Source: Schaalia canis (lineage in GTDB: Bacteria; Actinomycetota; Actinomycetes; Actinomycetales; Actinomycetaceae). Taken from it: 64,000 nt of DNA. The notes beneath the pieces were generated by a model. It searched no databases. It saw only the letters and a list, made by a program, of their open reading frames with translations, and had not been told where the DNA came from. Location: the NCBI RefSeq assembly GCF_003858455.1, contig NZ_RQZF01000003.1:1-64000 (forward strand). Reading direction: 5' to 3'. Numbering within the stretch: the stretch's first letter is position 1; each line of letters begins with the position of its first letter. A program made the translations under genes and the position numbers. This document shows positions 1-9,088 of this stretch, in pieces.

Positions 1-789
1 GCCCAACCCGGCACACACACCATCTGCGTCACCGCCCTCAACCAAGGCGCAGGCCACAACACCCCACTCGGATGCCGCACCACCACCCTGGGGGGTGGAC
101 ACCGGTCGGGTTTTAACCCAGCTTCCATCATTAGTGACGAGCAACTTTTTTCCCCCAACACGATGAACGCTGCCAGCATTCAAAGCTTCCTTAACGACAA
201 GGGGCGCTCTTGCCGGGCCAGATCCAACGGTGTTCCCTGCCTTAAGCACTACACCGAACGGACGCTACCCATGACTCTGCCCTACTGCGCAGCTTTTAGG
301 GCCGGGAACTCAGATTCCGCCGCCCAAATCATTGACAAAGCATCTAAAGCCTGTGGCATTAATCCGCAAGTACTTCTTGTTATGCTGCAAAAAGAACAGG
401 GACTCGTGACCGCTTCGGGCAGTACTCTCACCCAAAGTCGCTACGAGCGCGCGATGGGGCTCTCCTGCCCAGATAGCGGTACCTGCGACCCTTCAAAAGC
501 GGGATTTGCCAAGCAGGTTTATGGAGCAGCCGCCCGCTTAGTCAAATATACGAAAGAACCTCACCGATATAATTTTGCGGTAGGCAGAACGTCTCGCATC
601 CAGTTCCACCCCTCCGCATCCTGCGGCGCCTCTTCAATCACCCCACAAAATAGTGCGACCGCGGCGCTCTACAACTACACCCCCTATCAACCCAATACTG
701 CTGCGTTAGACAATATGAACGGCGTGGGTGACTCCTGCTCCTCCTACGGCAACCGAAACCTGTGGAGGCTCATGAAGGCATGGTTCTAG
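1..789 (+). CDS. C-terminal part of a secreted cell-wall protein with a lysozyme-like domain (5' truncated by window)
   Basis: The reading frame is open from the first base, so this is the end of a longer gene. The first ~30 residues (QPGTHTICVTALNQGAG... LGCRTTTL) look like the last copy of an extracellular repeat common in large actinobacterial surface proteins. A domain then starts around NPASIISDEQLF and contains INPQVLLVMLQKEQGLV, where the glutamate of KEQG sits in a lysozyme/transglycosylase-like context, and ends in NLWRLMKAWF. Several Cys residues suggest disulfides in an exported protein. It probably acts on or binds peptidoglycan. It is the upstream neighbour of the glycan export genes. 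A methionine codon at 163 is not needed as a start. The exact enzymatic activity is inferred. Confidence 0.6.
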   Translation, partial: AQPGTHTICVTALNQGAGHNTPLGCRTTTLGGGHRSGFNPASIISDEQLFSPNTMNAASIQSFLNDKGRSCRARSNGVPCLKHYTERTLPMTLPYCAAFRAGNSDSAAQIIDKASKACGINPQVLLVMLQKEQGLVTASGSTLTQSRYERAMGLSCPDSGTCDPSKAGFAKQVYGAAARLVKYTKEPHRYNFAVGRTSRIQFHPSASCGASSITPQNSATAALYNYTPYQPNTAALDNMNGVGDSCSSYGNRNLWRLMKAWF

Positions 790-878
790 ATACAAGCTTC
801 TAGTAGACTGAATTTTCTGCATCTTTTGACGTGCTGCCCACCACTAACCTCGCTGACAGGCTGACAAAGGTCACCGCA

Positions 879-3596
879 ATGTTTGATTGCCAACGTTTGA
901 AACCTCTGCTACCCATAGTCGTTTTTTGGGTGGCAATTGCGAGCATGCTTGGCATCCAACTTGCTAAGCCCCTACTCGGTTATCAAGTTCTCACTGGCTA
1001 TGACATGCTTGACCGCTTCAGCCCGTGGTCTGCGCTTCCTACCGCTCAAGACGAACACTATGGAAATCCATATATCACTGACCAGTTAGATTCACAGTTA
1101 CCTTCCCTCTCTGAGATTACTCATCGCATATCCGAAGGCGACTGGCCCCTACACTCCAATCTTGTCCAGGGCGGCGCCCCCCTCCTCGCAGTCCCCTCCC
1201 TGGCTTTCCTCACCCCCACTCGTTTCCTCTGGCTTGTGCTCCCGATTTCTGTCGCGCCGGCATGGGTCACACTGGTAGAAGTAGCTTTCTCCGCTGGTTT
1301 CGCTTACCTATTTGCCCGCCGCCTTCGTTTTAGTCCCCTTGCTTCCCTAGTAACAGGCTTTGCCACTGCGTTTTCAGGTTTCTCAATCGCGTGGAACGGT
1401 TGGCCTCAAAGCACCGTCGTGGCCTTCATCCCCATGCTGTTATGGTCGATTGAGCGTTTTATCCAACAACGACGCGTCCGCGATCTTGTTCCGGTGGCGT
1501 TGGCCGTTACTTTTCTCATCCTGGGGGGCTTCCCCATTGTTGCGGGGCATTCACTCATCGTTGCCGGACTCTACGCTTTAGCGAGGAGTCTTGCTCTCAC
1601 TGTTATTCCGACCTTCTCATGGAGGAGCCTCGCCTCATGTGGCACACTTCTGGGCGGGCTTCTTCTGTCCGTTATCACGGGATTTGGACTTTCTGCATTC
1701 CAACTCATCCCCTTTGCGACAACAATTGTTTCCGATGCCGATCTCAACTATCGCTCTAGTTGGGCGAGCATACAGGATTTGCCCGTGTACTGGTTGACGA
1801 CGGTTCTCCCTCGTGGCCTTAATATTCCCTTTGCACCCCAAGATGCAGCGGCATTCATTGGTGCTGCCGTCCTTGTCAGCGCAGTTCTTGGTTGCCTAGC
1901 TTTTTTACGTGGGGGCCTTCCCCTGTCCGTCGCCTCGGTATTCATCGGCACTTGCCTATTCGTTGTCGCTTTTGTTTCCTACCAGAGCGTATTGGACTGG
2001 GGAAGCTTCGTTCGCGATCTGCCTTTACTGGCTAATAATCCCCCCGGTCGTCTTCGAGCACAGCTTGGCCTCCCCCTTGCTGTTTTCTCAGGCCTTGGGA
2101 TCATGTGGCTCGAGGGCAAGTCTCCAACAGGTCAGTGGAGAGGTTGGAGGCTCCTCCAACCCGGTTTTTCGGTGACATCCGCCGCAACCGCCACCATGAC
2201 GACGCTCTTCCTCGCCTATGCCATCAGGCACGCCTCACAGAGTGCTGATATCCCTCACCCTGACTTCTATGAGCAGGACGCCGCCATTGCCTTGATTCCC
2301 CTCGCTCTAATCTCAGCGCTCATGTGGATCGCCATCCGTCTTGAATTCTTGCGTTCACTTACTTTGTCAGCCTTGCTCGCCACGATCGCATTGCAACCTC
2401 TACCTGCATTGAACTACTTCTGGCCCGTAGCCGACGCTAACGAGGTATACCCCCATTCGGAAGCTCTTGATTACCTTGCGAGTAGGGTGGGACATAACCA
2501 ACTGGCAACAGTAGGCCTGGCCCTGCGCCCGAATGTGCCGAATATCTACAATATCCGCATGGTGAATGGTCACGCTTTCGTCACCCCAGAATGGAAGGCC
2601 GCCCTGCAGAAGGCTGACCCCACAGTCTTTGTCAAGGGTGGCACCTACAGTTACCTCAATGCGACTCGCGATACGGCCTTTGATAATCCCGCTCTTGACA
2701 AGCTCGGCGTGCGCTATGTCGCTGCCGCCGCAACGGAACCTATTCCAGGAGTTCCTTCCTCTGTCGTTCCTCTCCCAGGAAGCTACGATGTCCCCGAGGG
2801 CGACCACTGGGCTACCATTCCCCCCTCAGGTCTGAACCTAGCCCTCACCGAGAATCTTGAAAAGGTTAACGGCATTGTCACTATTATTAACAATTCCACC
2901 GAGGTAAATATTACCGTTGAGGTAAGCAACGATTCCGGCCAGCGCAGAGAAAACCATCTGCAAGCCTTCCCTCATGGCGAGAGGATTCACATTCCTGTAG
3001 GCATCGCTCTTAACGATTTTGCTACCGAGAATGCGAACATCAAGGTACACATCAACGCCCAGCCATCGTCTGCTGCGCATGCTCCTCAAATCCAAACTGC
3101 CCCAGATGGACAGGCATTTTTCCTCAATCACGGCGATGAGCGATTCCCCTTGGTATACGCCGGAGAGAATACTCTGATTTGGGAACGCACCACAGCTTTG
3201 CCTCGTATTCGCTTTGAGGCGACTGGAAAGCCAGCTCAGCCTGCCAGCATTGATCCTGCGCTCACAATAAAGAGTGACACCGGCGATATTATCGACCTTA
3301 ATGTCCAGACTGCCTCACCAGGACATGTTGTTATCGCCCAAGCCGCTGCCCGAAACTTCATTGCTACAGTAGATTCTCAACCTGTCGACATCATTAATCG
3401 AGGCGACGGCACCGTCGGCATAGCCGTCAGCGCTGGGGAACATAGCGTCACGCTTGAATACCAACCGCGCTACCTCCACGAGGCCTTTCTCATCTCCACC
3501 CTGAGTACGATGCTGCTCCTGCTGACAACGTTCGTACCCATGATTTATGACCGTCGGCGTCGTTCTCTTCCTGACACGAAGGAACAAAGAGTGTGA
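879..3596 (+). CDS. YfhO-family multi-pass membrane protein (GT-C-like)
   Basis: The protein has about 905 residues. A first membrane segment is followed by the extracytoplasmic motif YDMLDRFSPW, the LQGGAPL-type loop (NLVQGGAPLLAVPS) and roughly a dozen hydrophobic segments up to about residue 520. A large soluble domain follows, then one last C-terminal segment and an Arg-rich tail. This layout matches the YfhO family, whose studied members are GT-C enzymes that transfer sugars from polyprenyl phosphate outside the membrane. I prefer ATG 879, which has AAAGG eight bases upstream; a GTG at 831 is also in frame but lacks a ribosome-binding site. Next to the ABC exporter it could decorate the exported polymer. 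Substrate unknown. Confidence 0.75.
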   Translation: MFDCQRLKPLLPIVVFWVAIASMLGIQLAKPLLGYQVLTGYDMLDRFSPWSALPTAQDEHYGNPYITDQLDSQLPSLSEITHRISEGDWPLHSNLVQGGAPLLAVPSLAFLTPTRFLWLVLPISVAPAWVTLVEVAFSAGFAYLFARRLRFSPLASLVTGFATAFSGFSIAWNGWPQSTVVAFIPMLLWSIERFIQQRRVRDLVPVALAVTFLILGGFPIVAGHSLIVAGLYALARSLALTVIPTFSWRSLASCGTLLGGLLLSVITGFGLSAFQLIPFATTIVSDADLNYRSSWASIQDLPVYWLTTVLPRGLNIPFAPQDAAAFIGAAVLVSAVLGCLAFLRGGLPLSVASVFIGTCLFVVAFVSYQSVLDWGSFVRDLPLLANNPPGRLRAQLGLPLAVFSGLGIMWLEGKSPTGQWRGWRLLQPGFSVTSAATATMTTLFLAYAIRHASQSADIPHPDFYEQDAAIALIPLALISALMWIAIRLEFLRSLTLSALLATIALQPLPALNYFWPVADANEVYPHSEALDYLASRVGHNQLATVGLALRPNVPNIYNIRMVNGHAFVTPEWKAALQKADPTVFVKGGTYSYLNATRDTAFDNPALDKLGVRYVAAAATEPIPGVPSSVVPLPGSYDVPEGDHWATIPPSGLNLALTENLEKVNGIVTIINNSTEVNITVEVSNDSGQRRENHLQAFPHGERIHIPVGIALNDFATENANIKVHINAQPSSAAHAPQIQTAPDGQAFFLNHGDERFPLVYAGENTLIWERTTALPRIRFEATGKPAQPASIDPALTIKSDTGDIIDLNVQTASPGHVVIAQAAARNFIATVDSQPVDIINRGDGTVGIAVSAGEHSVTLEYQPRYLHEAFLISTLSTMLLLLTTFVPMIYDRRRRSLPDTKEQRV

Positions 3597-3710
3597 TTTC
3601 ACGCAGGTGCCGACTACACGCAATGGAAGACACACCAATATGATGGATCAGATGACAATAGCGGGATACCCTCCCGTTTTCACACAACCGATGGCTAGGT
3701 GAATGCTTCA

Positions 3711-4550
3711 ATGGGTACTCAGATGACCAAGGGTACGCGCACCAAGCGAACCTTTTGGCAGCAGTGGAACCTTATCCATGCCTTCGCACAGCGCGACCTA
3801 AAATCAAAGTTCAACGCCACCGCCCTGGGGTGGCTGTGGTCGTTAGTGGTTCCTCTGACAACCTTGGGGATCTACACGCTCGTCTTCGGTGGACTATTCC
3901 AGATGCAAGCCCCTCAACTTGCCTCACGCCACGAAGGCATCGCGATTTTTGCCATCTGGCTATTTGCTGGACTCACCATATGGGGCTTCTTCCAGAACTC
4001 CATTAACGCCGGAATCAATGGGCTTGTCAGTTCAGGCGGACTCCTTCAAAAAGTTTACTTCCCTGCCTATGCGCCGATTCTTGGCGCTGGTTACGCAGTA
4101 GCAATCCAGTCCTTCATCGAAGTGGGAATCCTTCTGGCTGTCCTTGCCCTCCTCATGAATATTTCGTGGACATGGCTCCTCCTCATCCCCTTCTTTATCC
4201 TGTTGCTCCTCTTCGTTGCTTCACTGGCTACAGCCCTAGCCGTGTGGAACATCCACGTACGAGACCTCGCACACCTCGTGGGAGTATTCCTCCAACTCCT
4301 TTTCTACGCCACCCCCATCATCTACCAGCTCTCTCTTGTTCCCGAGCATTTCCACGGCATCCCCCTGCGCCAGATCATGGGAGTCCTTCCCATGGCAGAG
4401 TTCATTACTCTGTTCAGGACACTTGTCTATGATCTTTCCCCCGGCACAGCCATCCAATGGCTCGCATGCTTCTTCTGGGCATTTGTCTCTGCATTACTGG
4501 CCTTTTGGGTGCATCGTCGCTTCGGGGCAGACTTGGGCGAGAGGATCTAA
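3711..4550 (+). CDS. wzm: Polysaccharide ABC transporter permease (Wzm/TagG type)
   Basis: This is an ABC-2 type inner-membrane permease of about 279 residues. The N-terminal amphipathic stretch FWQQWNLIHAFAQRDLKSKF followed by LGWLWSLVVPL is typical of Wzm, TagG and RfbA permeases. Six hydrophobic segments follow. The ATPase gene starts six bases after the stop, so the two form the exporter that flips a finished polyprenyl-linked polysaccharide across the membrane. ATG 3711 is preceded by AGGTG at good distance; an in-frame GTG at 3699 and an ATG at 3723 are alternatives. Confidence 0.9.
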   Translation: MGTQMTKGTRTKRTFWQQWNLIHAFAQRDLKSKFNATALGWLWSLVVPLTTLGIYTLVFGGLFQMQAPQLASRHEGIAIFAIWLFAGLTIWGFFQNSINAGINGLVSSGGLLQKVYFPAYAPILGAGYAVAIQSFIEVGILLAVLALLMNISWTWLLLIPFFILLLLFVASLATALAVWNIHVRDLAHLVGVFLQLLFYATPIIYQLSLVPEHFHGIPLRQIMGVLPMAEFITLFRTLVYDLSPGTAIQWLACFFWAFVSALLAFWVHRRFGADLGERI

Positions 4551-4555
4551 TAGTC

Positions 4556-5833
4556 ATGTCTGATGGACTTACCTCAACCGATAGTGACTACTCGATCATT
4601 GTTCGCAATGTGTCGAAAGTCTTTGAAGTACATGCTGATCGTCGTAGCACTTTAAAAGAACGCGTCATGCGCGGAGCGGCCCGTCAACGCTCCGTTTTCC
4701 ACGCCCTTGATGACGTGTCTTTTGTCATTAAAAAAGGCTCCACCTTCGGTCTCATCGGACACAATGGCTCGGGTAAATCCACCATGCTCAAAATCCTGGC
4801 AGGTGTCTACCAGCCCTCCAGTGGTTCGGTGGAAGTCTCCGCAAAAGTCGATGCCCTCCTCGAACTTGGCGCTGGCTTCCATGGCGAACTCAGCGGACGC
4901 GAAAACATCTACCTCAACGGTGCCATCCTCGGTCGATCCCGTAAAGAGATTGACGATACCCTCGATTGGATCATTGACTACGCCGATATCGGCGACTTCA
5001 TTGACGAACCTGTCAAGGTGTATTCCTCAGGTATGACCGTGAGACTCGGATTCGCCGTCGCAGTGGCGGTGCGCCCGGAGATCCTTATCGTTGACGAGAT
5101 TATTGCCGTTGGTGACGAAGAGTTCCAACGCAAATGTTTTGACCTTATGCGTCAGCTCCGCGCTCAAGGCACCACCATCGCCCTCGTCACGCACTCTCTG
5201 GGCCTCGCCCAAGAAATGTGTGACGAAGCGGTGTGGCTTGACCACGGACGGGTTCGTGAAATCGGTGACGCAGGCTCTGTTATTTCGGCCTACCTCGCTG
5301 ACGTGAACCTCCGCGAGAATGCTCAACGTGCAGCTGAGGAGGGAGACGGCGACTTTGATCCCACCGCAGAAGGCGCCGATAACCAAGGAACCGGTCAGTG
5401 TCGAATGACTAGCGTCGAATTCCTTGATCACACCGGCCACCCCGTTCCCTTCTTCACCACGGGGGAAGCAGCCACCATCCGTATCCACCTTCACGCCAAA
5501 GAAACACTTAATGATGTTGAGGTGGGCCTTGCTTTCGTGACCAGTGGAACGATGAGCATCGCCGGGCCGAACTCGCGCGCCTCCGGCATCACATACACCA
5601 TTAATGCGGGCTCAAGTTACGTCGACTACACCATGGACCCGCTTCTCTTTCTTCCCGGACACTACCTTCTTTCCGTTGGAATTGTCAGCGAAGGAACTAT
5701 CTACGACTACTCCGACCGTCGAACAGAAATGCTCGTGCGCGCCAACTCGGTGGTTCAAGAACCTGGGATCGTTGCCCTCCCACCAGGACGATGGAGCGCC
5801 ACCACCGTCCCTGACACCCACAACGTGAGATAA
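4556..5833 (+). CDS. wzt: Polysaccharide ABC transporter ATP-binding protein (Wzt) with C-terminal carbohydrate-binding domain
   Basis: The ATPase of the exporter has about 425 residues. The Walker A motif GHNGSGKST lies near residue 70, the ABC signature is SSGM, Walker B is ILIVDEIIAVGD and the switch histidine is in LVTHS. The nucleotide-binding half is followed from about residue 280 by a beta-rich domain (CRMTSVEFLDHTGHPVPFF onwards). That matches Wzt proteins that recognise the cap or terminus of their polymer before export. ATG 4556 is preceded by GAGAGGA. Open frame upstream of this ATG belongs to the overlapping end of wzm and is not coding. Confidence 0.92.
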   Translation: MSDGLTSTDSDYSIIVRNVSKVFEVHADRRSTLKERVMRGAARQRSVFHALDDVSFVIKKGSTFGLIGHNGSGKSTMLKILAGVYQPSSGSVEVSAKVDALLELGAGFHGELSGRENIYLNGAILGRSRKEIDDTLDWIIDYADIGDFIDEPVKVYSSGMTVRLGFAVAVAVRPEILIVDEIIAVGDEEFQRKCFDLMRQLRAQGTTIALVTHSLGLAQEMCDEAVWLDHGRVREIGDAGSVISAYLADVNLRENAQRAAEEGDGDFDPTAEGADNQGTGQCRMTSVEFLDHTGHPVPFFTTGEAATIRIHLHAKETLNDVEVGLAFVTSGTMSIAGPNSRASGITYTINAGSSYVDYTMDPLLFLPGHYLLSVGIVSEGTIYDYSDRRTEMLVRANSVVQEPGIVALPPGRWSATTVPDTHNVR

Positions 5834-5835
5834 CC

Positions 5836-6054
5836 ATGTCAAACAGTCACGAAGAAGAAATCCGCCTTCTGCGTGCCGCACTGCGACACGCACAATCTGA
5901 ACGCAACAGCCTTGAAAAAGAACTCGAAGCTGCTCGTAAAGAACTTTCCCGCCAAAGGCGGCGAGCCCAGGAAGCGTGGGATCAACTCCGGCTCCTACGT
6001 AGTTCTCTCTCTTGGAAGAGCACTGCCCCTTTGCGGAGGGTGACACACCGTTGA
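5836..6054 (+). CDS. Small coiled-coil protein with a glycosyltransferase-linker motif
   Basis: The 72-residue protein starts two bases after the wzt stop. Residues 5-50 are a charged heptad pattern rich in Glu, Arg and Leu, a clear coiled coil. It ends in LRSSLSWKSTAPLRRV, which resembles the SWRLTAPLR motif that often closes coiled-coil regions inside large cell-surface glycosyltransferases. Its TGA stop overlaps the TTG start of the next gene (TTGA). It may therefore be a split-off coiled-coil module that holds the RgpF-like enzyme to a partner. I know no named family for it, and a frameshift separating it from the next gene cannot be excluded. Confidence 0.6.
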   Translation: MSNSHEEEIRLLRAALRHAQSERNSLEKELEAARKELSRQRRRAQEAWDQLRLLRSSLSWKSTAPLRRVTHR

Positions 6055-6878
6055 TCAAGACACGACAGCGCCGACCATTAGTTTCATATTTGGCACCCCC
6101 TTCAACCATCCAAGTGGAGCAGGGGGATCTGAGCGCAATTAGCACGGAACGGATAGCACTCATCGCGCAGTACTCCGCTGCCCCCGATCAGCCGCGTTCT
6201 CTATCCGAATACGTGGCAGCCCTCGCGCGCGCAGGATTTACGCCCATCATCATCTCGACCTGCCCATCGGAAGATCCTCTTGAGTTCCCCCACGGGCTAC
6301 ACCCATCAACTGTGGTTCTGCGCCGCCCCAATATCGGCTATGACTTTGGATCCTGGGCCTCCGCCCTGGCTTTTCTCCCCCAGGTAAAGACTGCCAATAC
6401 GGTGCTACTTACCAACGACTCACTCCTCGGCCCCTTTAGTGATATCCAACAGATCCTTGAGTGGGCGTGTGAGCCCGGACCGGATATTCGCTCCCTCACA
6501 TCGTCACACCAATACGTTCTCCATCACCAAAGCTACTTCCTTGCTTTTCGTGGGGGAATCCTGGCGGATCCAGCATGGGAAGAGTTTTTTGCCAGAATCC
6601 GCGTTGAACCTGACAAGGAACGAATTGTCCTGCGTTACGAGATTGAGCTTTCCCGGGCGGCCTTCTCTGAAGGTTACTCAGTCGAATCTTACGTCTCGGC
6701 GCCCGAGCTTGGCTGCCCCGATGACAACCCCACTATCGAGGGATGGAAGGCCATACTTGACGAGGGGATCCCTTTCGTTAAACGCACTATGCTCACCCAT
6801 CCCGACCTTGACACACAAGTTCGTGAAGTTCGTGCCGAGGTTGCCGCCCGTTATCTGACCAATATCGATCTTTGGTAG
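6051..6878 (+). CDS. Rhamnan synthesis F (RgpF)-like protein
   Basis: The 275-residue protein contains the family signature RRPNIGYDFGSWASAL and LLTNDSLLGPF, found in RgpF-type proteins of rhamnose-containing polysaccharide loci. I chose TTG 6051: it overlaps the preceding stop by four bases, follows GGAGG at 6035-6039, and gives the natural N-terminus IKTRQRRPL. An ATG at 6012 would bury most of the upstream overlap and produce an unlikely N-terminus. Predicted to be cytoplasmic, acting on lipid-linked polymer before export through the adjacent Wzm/Wzt. The exact sugar transferred is not visible. Confidence 0.8.
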   Translation: MIKTRQRRPLVSYLAPPSTIQVEQGDLSAISTERIALIAQYSAAPDQPRSLSEYVAALARAGFTPIIISTCPSEDPLEFPHGLHPSTVVLRRPNIGYDFGSWASALAFLPQVKTANTVLLTNDSLLGPFSDIQQILEWACEPGPDIRSLTSSHQYVLHHQSYFLAFRGGILADPAWEEFFARIRVEPDKERIVLRYEIELSRAAFSEGYSVESYVSAPELGCPDDNPTIEGWKAILDEGIPFVKRTMLTHPDLDTQVREVRAEVAARYLTNIDLW

Positions 6879-6886
6879 GAGTGCCC

Positions 6887-8944
6887 ATGCGTCGTATTAC
6901 ACGGCAAGGAGTTGCCCGTCGACTGAACCACTACTCCAATAAGGCCCGCCATGCAGCGATAAACTTGCTTGAAACAGGCAACATTAAGGGGGATACTTCC
7001 GAACATCCTGCCGACTTCGTGTCCTATTTGCGCCGTCAGGGGGGCCGCCAGGATGAAGGTTTCCCTGCCGCCTGGAGAGTGGACGATCGTTTAGTCATCG
7101 ACGAGCCTGCGCGCATTGCCGTCGTGCTTAACTGTTACTACACCGATCTTCTGCCCGAGTTACTTCAGCGGCTTGAATACATTCCCATCCCCTTCGACCT
7201 TTTCGTCACCAATGTCTCAGGCCAGAAGGTCACGTTGCCTCAGACTCTCGGAAACGCTCATCATAGTGTCGTCATTGACTGTGACAACCACGGTCGAGAC
7301 ATATTCCCCATGGTTCAGCTCGTTAACGCTCGTCTGCTTGACCCCTACGATCTGATCCTCAAGATTCATACGAAGAAGAGCCCCTGGCGAGCCGCGCATA
7401 ATGAGCTGGCTGGTTCAGGTACTCAATGGCGCGATGAATTCCTCGATGCTCTATTGCCTTCCACTGAACGTGTCGAAGAACTCATGGCAGCCTTCCGTGA
7501 GAATCCCCGTCTTGGTGTCATTACCGCACCAGGCAACATCGTCGGTAAAGAGTTCTGGGGTGGCGATCAACGTATTGTTGAACAGCTTCTGCGTCGCATT
7601 GAATTGACAATCGATCCTGATTCCCTGCATTTCCCCGCAGGTTCCATGTACTGGTGCCGCGGTTTCGTTCTGCAGGGGCTACGCGCTTTCAACCTCATTG
7701 CCGATGACTTTGATCCCGAAGCTGGGCAGGTGGATGGAACGACCGCGCACGCAATCGAGCGGATTATTGGTATTACCACTGAGGAAGCCGGGCTTACGAT
7801 GGTTACCTCCGATGCCATTGAGGCTGTCGAAGACCGCGAGGCCCTCCTCCCGCTCCTTCGTGCCTACTCTCCCGATAGTGAGCCGACAGCCCGCGCGACA
7901 GTCCTACCTTTCTATCTGCCACAGTTCCACCCCTCCCCGCATAACGACCGCTGGTGGGGAACCGGTTTTACCGAATGGCACAATGTTGTTGGCGCAATTC
8001 CCGCCTATGAGGGCCACTACCAGCCTAAGCAACCCACTGATCTAGGTTTTTACGATCTGCGTTTGGACGAGGTTCGTCAAGAACAGGCGGATATGGCCAA
8101 GGCCCACGGTCTTGCTGGCTTCATGTACTACTACTACTGGTTTTCGGGCGAGCGAGTGCTCAACCTTCCCATTGAACGCCTAAAAGAGTCCTCTGTCGAC
8201 TTCCCCTACTGCATTATGTGGGCCAATGAGAATTGGACGCGCCGCTGGGATGGACGCTCCCAAGACATCCTGATTGGCCAAGACTACGATCAGGTACCCG
8301 CAGAGGACTTCATTGACGACATTATGGAGTTCCTTCTGGATCCTCGATACATCCGTGTTGACGGTAAGGCCATGATTGCCGTCTACCGGCCCGGTCAGAT
8401 GCCTCATTTTGGTCAGGTCGCCCGAGAATGGCGCCGCAGAGCCCGCGAGGCAGGCGCCGGTGAGCTCATGATTCTCTCGGTGGCAGTGGCACGAGATTTT
8501 GGTGCTATTGATGCTGATTCACGTTCCGAGGTTGATGGCACTCTCGAGTTCCCCCCTCACGGGCTTCCGTGGGTCGCCGGTCCTGCCAAAGAAGCCCGCC
8601 TTGATGCACGTTACGCTGGTAATTTCATGAGCTACCAAGCCAGTGCCGACGCCTCAATGCAGAATGCACGCGTAATGGACGATGACGAGTTCCCTGGTGT
8701 GATGGTGACCTTCGATAACACAGCACGACGCCAGTGGAAACCCGACATTTGGTACGGTTCAAATCCCTACACCTTCAGGCGCTGGGTAGCCTCGCATCTG
8801 GACGCCCTGATGACGCGTCCCCCCGAATCACGAATCATGTTTGTCAATGCCTGGAATGAGTGGGCAGAAAGTGCCGTACTTGAGCCGACCACGCGTTTTG
8901 GCATGACCTACTTGCTTGCCCTACGTGATGCAATTCGAGGCTAA
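6887..8944 (+). CDS. Bifunctional RgpF-like / WbsX-like glycosyltransferase
   Basis: The protein has about 685 residues in two parts. Residues ~60-310 repeat the RgpF pattern (IAVVLNCYYTDLLPELL, HGRDIFPMVQLV, LILKIHTKKSPWR). Residues ~345-680 match the WbsX family, with PFYLPQFHPSPHNDRWWG, FTEWHNV, MYYYYWFSGERVL, IMWANENWTRRWDG and WNEWAESAVLEP. Both halves occur in O-antigen and rhamnan assembly. ATG 6887 has AGGAG five bases upstream and lies eight bases after the previous stop. It is the last gene of the + strand export unit, followed by a hairpin. Confidence 0.85.
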   Translation: MRRITRQGVARRLNHYSNKARHAAINLLETGNIKGDTSEHPADFVSYLRRQGGRQDEGFPAAWRVDDRLVIDEPARIAVVLNCYYTDLLPELLQRLEYIPIPFDLFVTNVSGQKVTLPQTLGNAHHSVVIDCDNHGRDIFPMVQLVNARLLDPYDLILKIHTKKSPWRAAHNELAGSGTQWRDEFLDALLPSTERVEELMAAFRENPRLGVITAPGNIVGKEFWGGDQRIVEQLLRRIELTIDPDSLHFPAGSMYWCRGFVLQGLRAFNLIADDFDPEAGQVDGTTAHAIERIIGITTEEAGLTMVTSDAIEAVEDREALLPLLRAYSPDSEPTARATVLPFYLPQFHPSPHNDRWWGTGFTEWHNVVGAIPAYEGHYQPKQPTDLGFYDLRLDEVRQEQADMAKAHGLAGFMYYYYWFSGERVLNLPIERLKESSVDFPYCIMWANENWTRRWDGRSQDILIGQDYDQVPAEDFIDDIMEFLLDPRYIRVDGKAMIAVYRPGQMPHFGQVAREWRRRAREAGAGELMILSVAVARDFGAIDADSRSEVDGTLEFPPHGLPWVAGPAKEARLDARYAGNFMSYQASADASMQNARVMDDDEFPGVMVTFDNTARRQWKPDIWYGSNPYTFRRWVASHLDALMTRPPESRIMFVNAWNEWAESAVLEPTTRFGMTYLLALRDAIRG

Positions 8945-8958
8945 CCCTCCTTATAGAC

Positions 8959-9001
8959 GACACTCCTCGGCCTGGGTTTTACAACCTAGCCGGGGAGTGT
9001 C
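8959..9001. terminator. Hairpin between convergent polysaccharide genes
   Basis: GACACTCC at 8959 pairs with GGAGTGTC ending at 9001, and the inner bases CGGC..GGTT / AACC..GCCG extend the stem with small mismatches. It lies between two converging genes and could end transcription from both sides. There is no strong T run. Confidence 0.55.
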
Positions 9002-9088
9002 TTCCAATAGCCTGGCGCATGCAAATGGTGGTGCACGAAAATAGGTGTCACAGCTCCAGCCTTCTACGCCCTCCCAAGGCTTCTCTTC

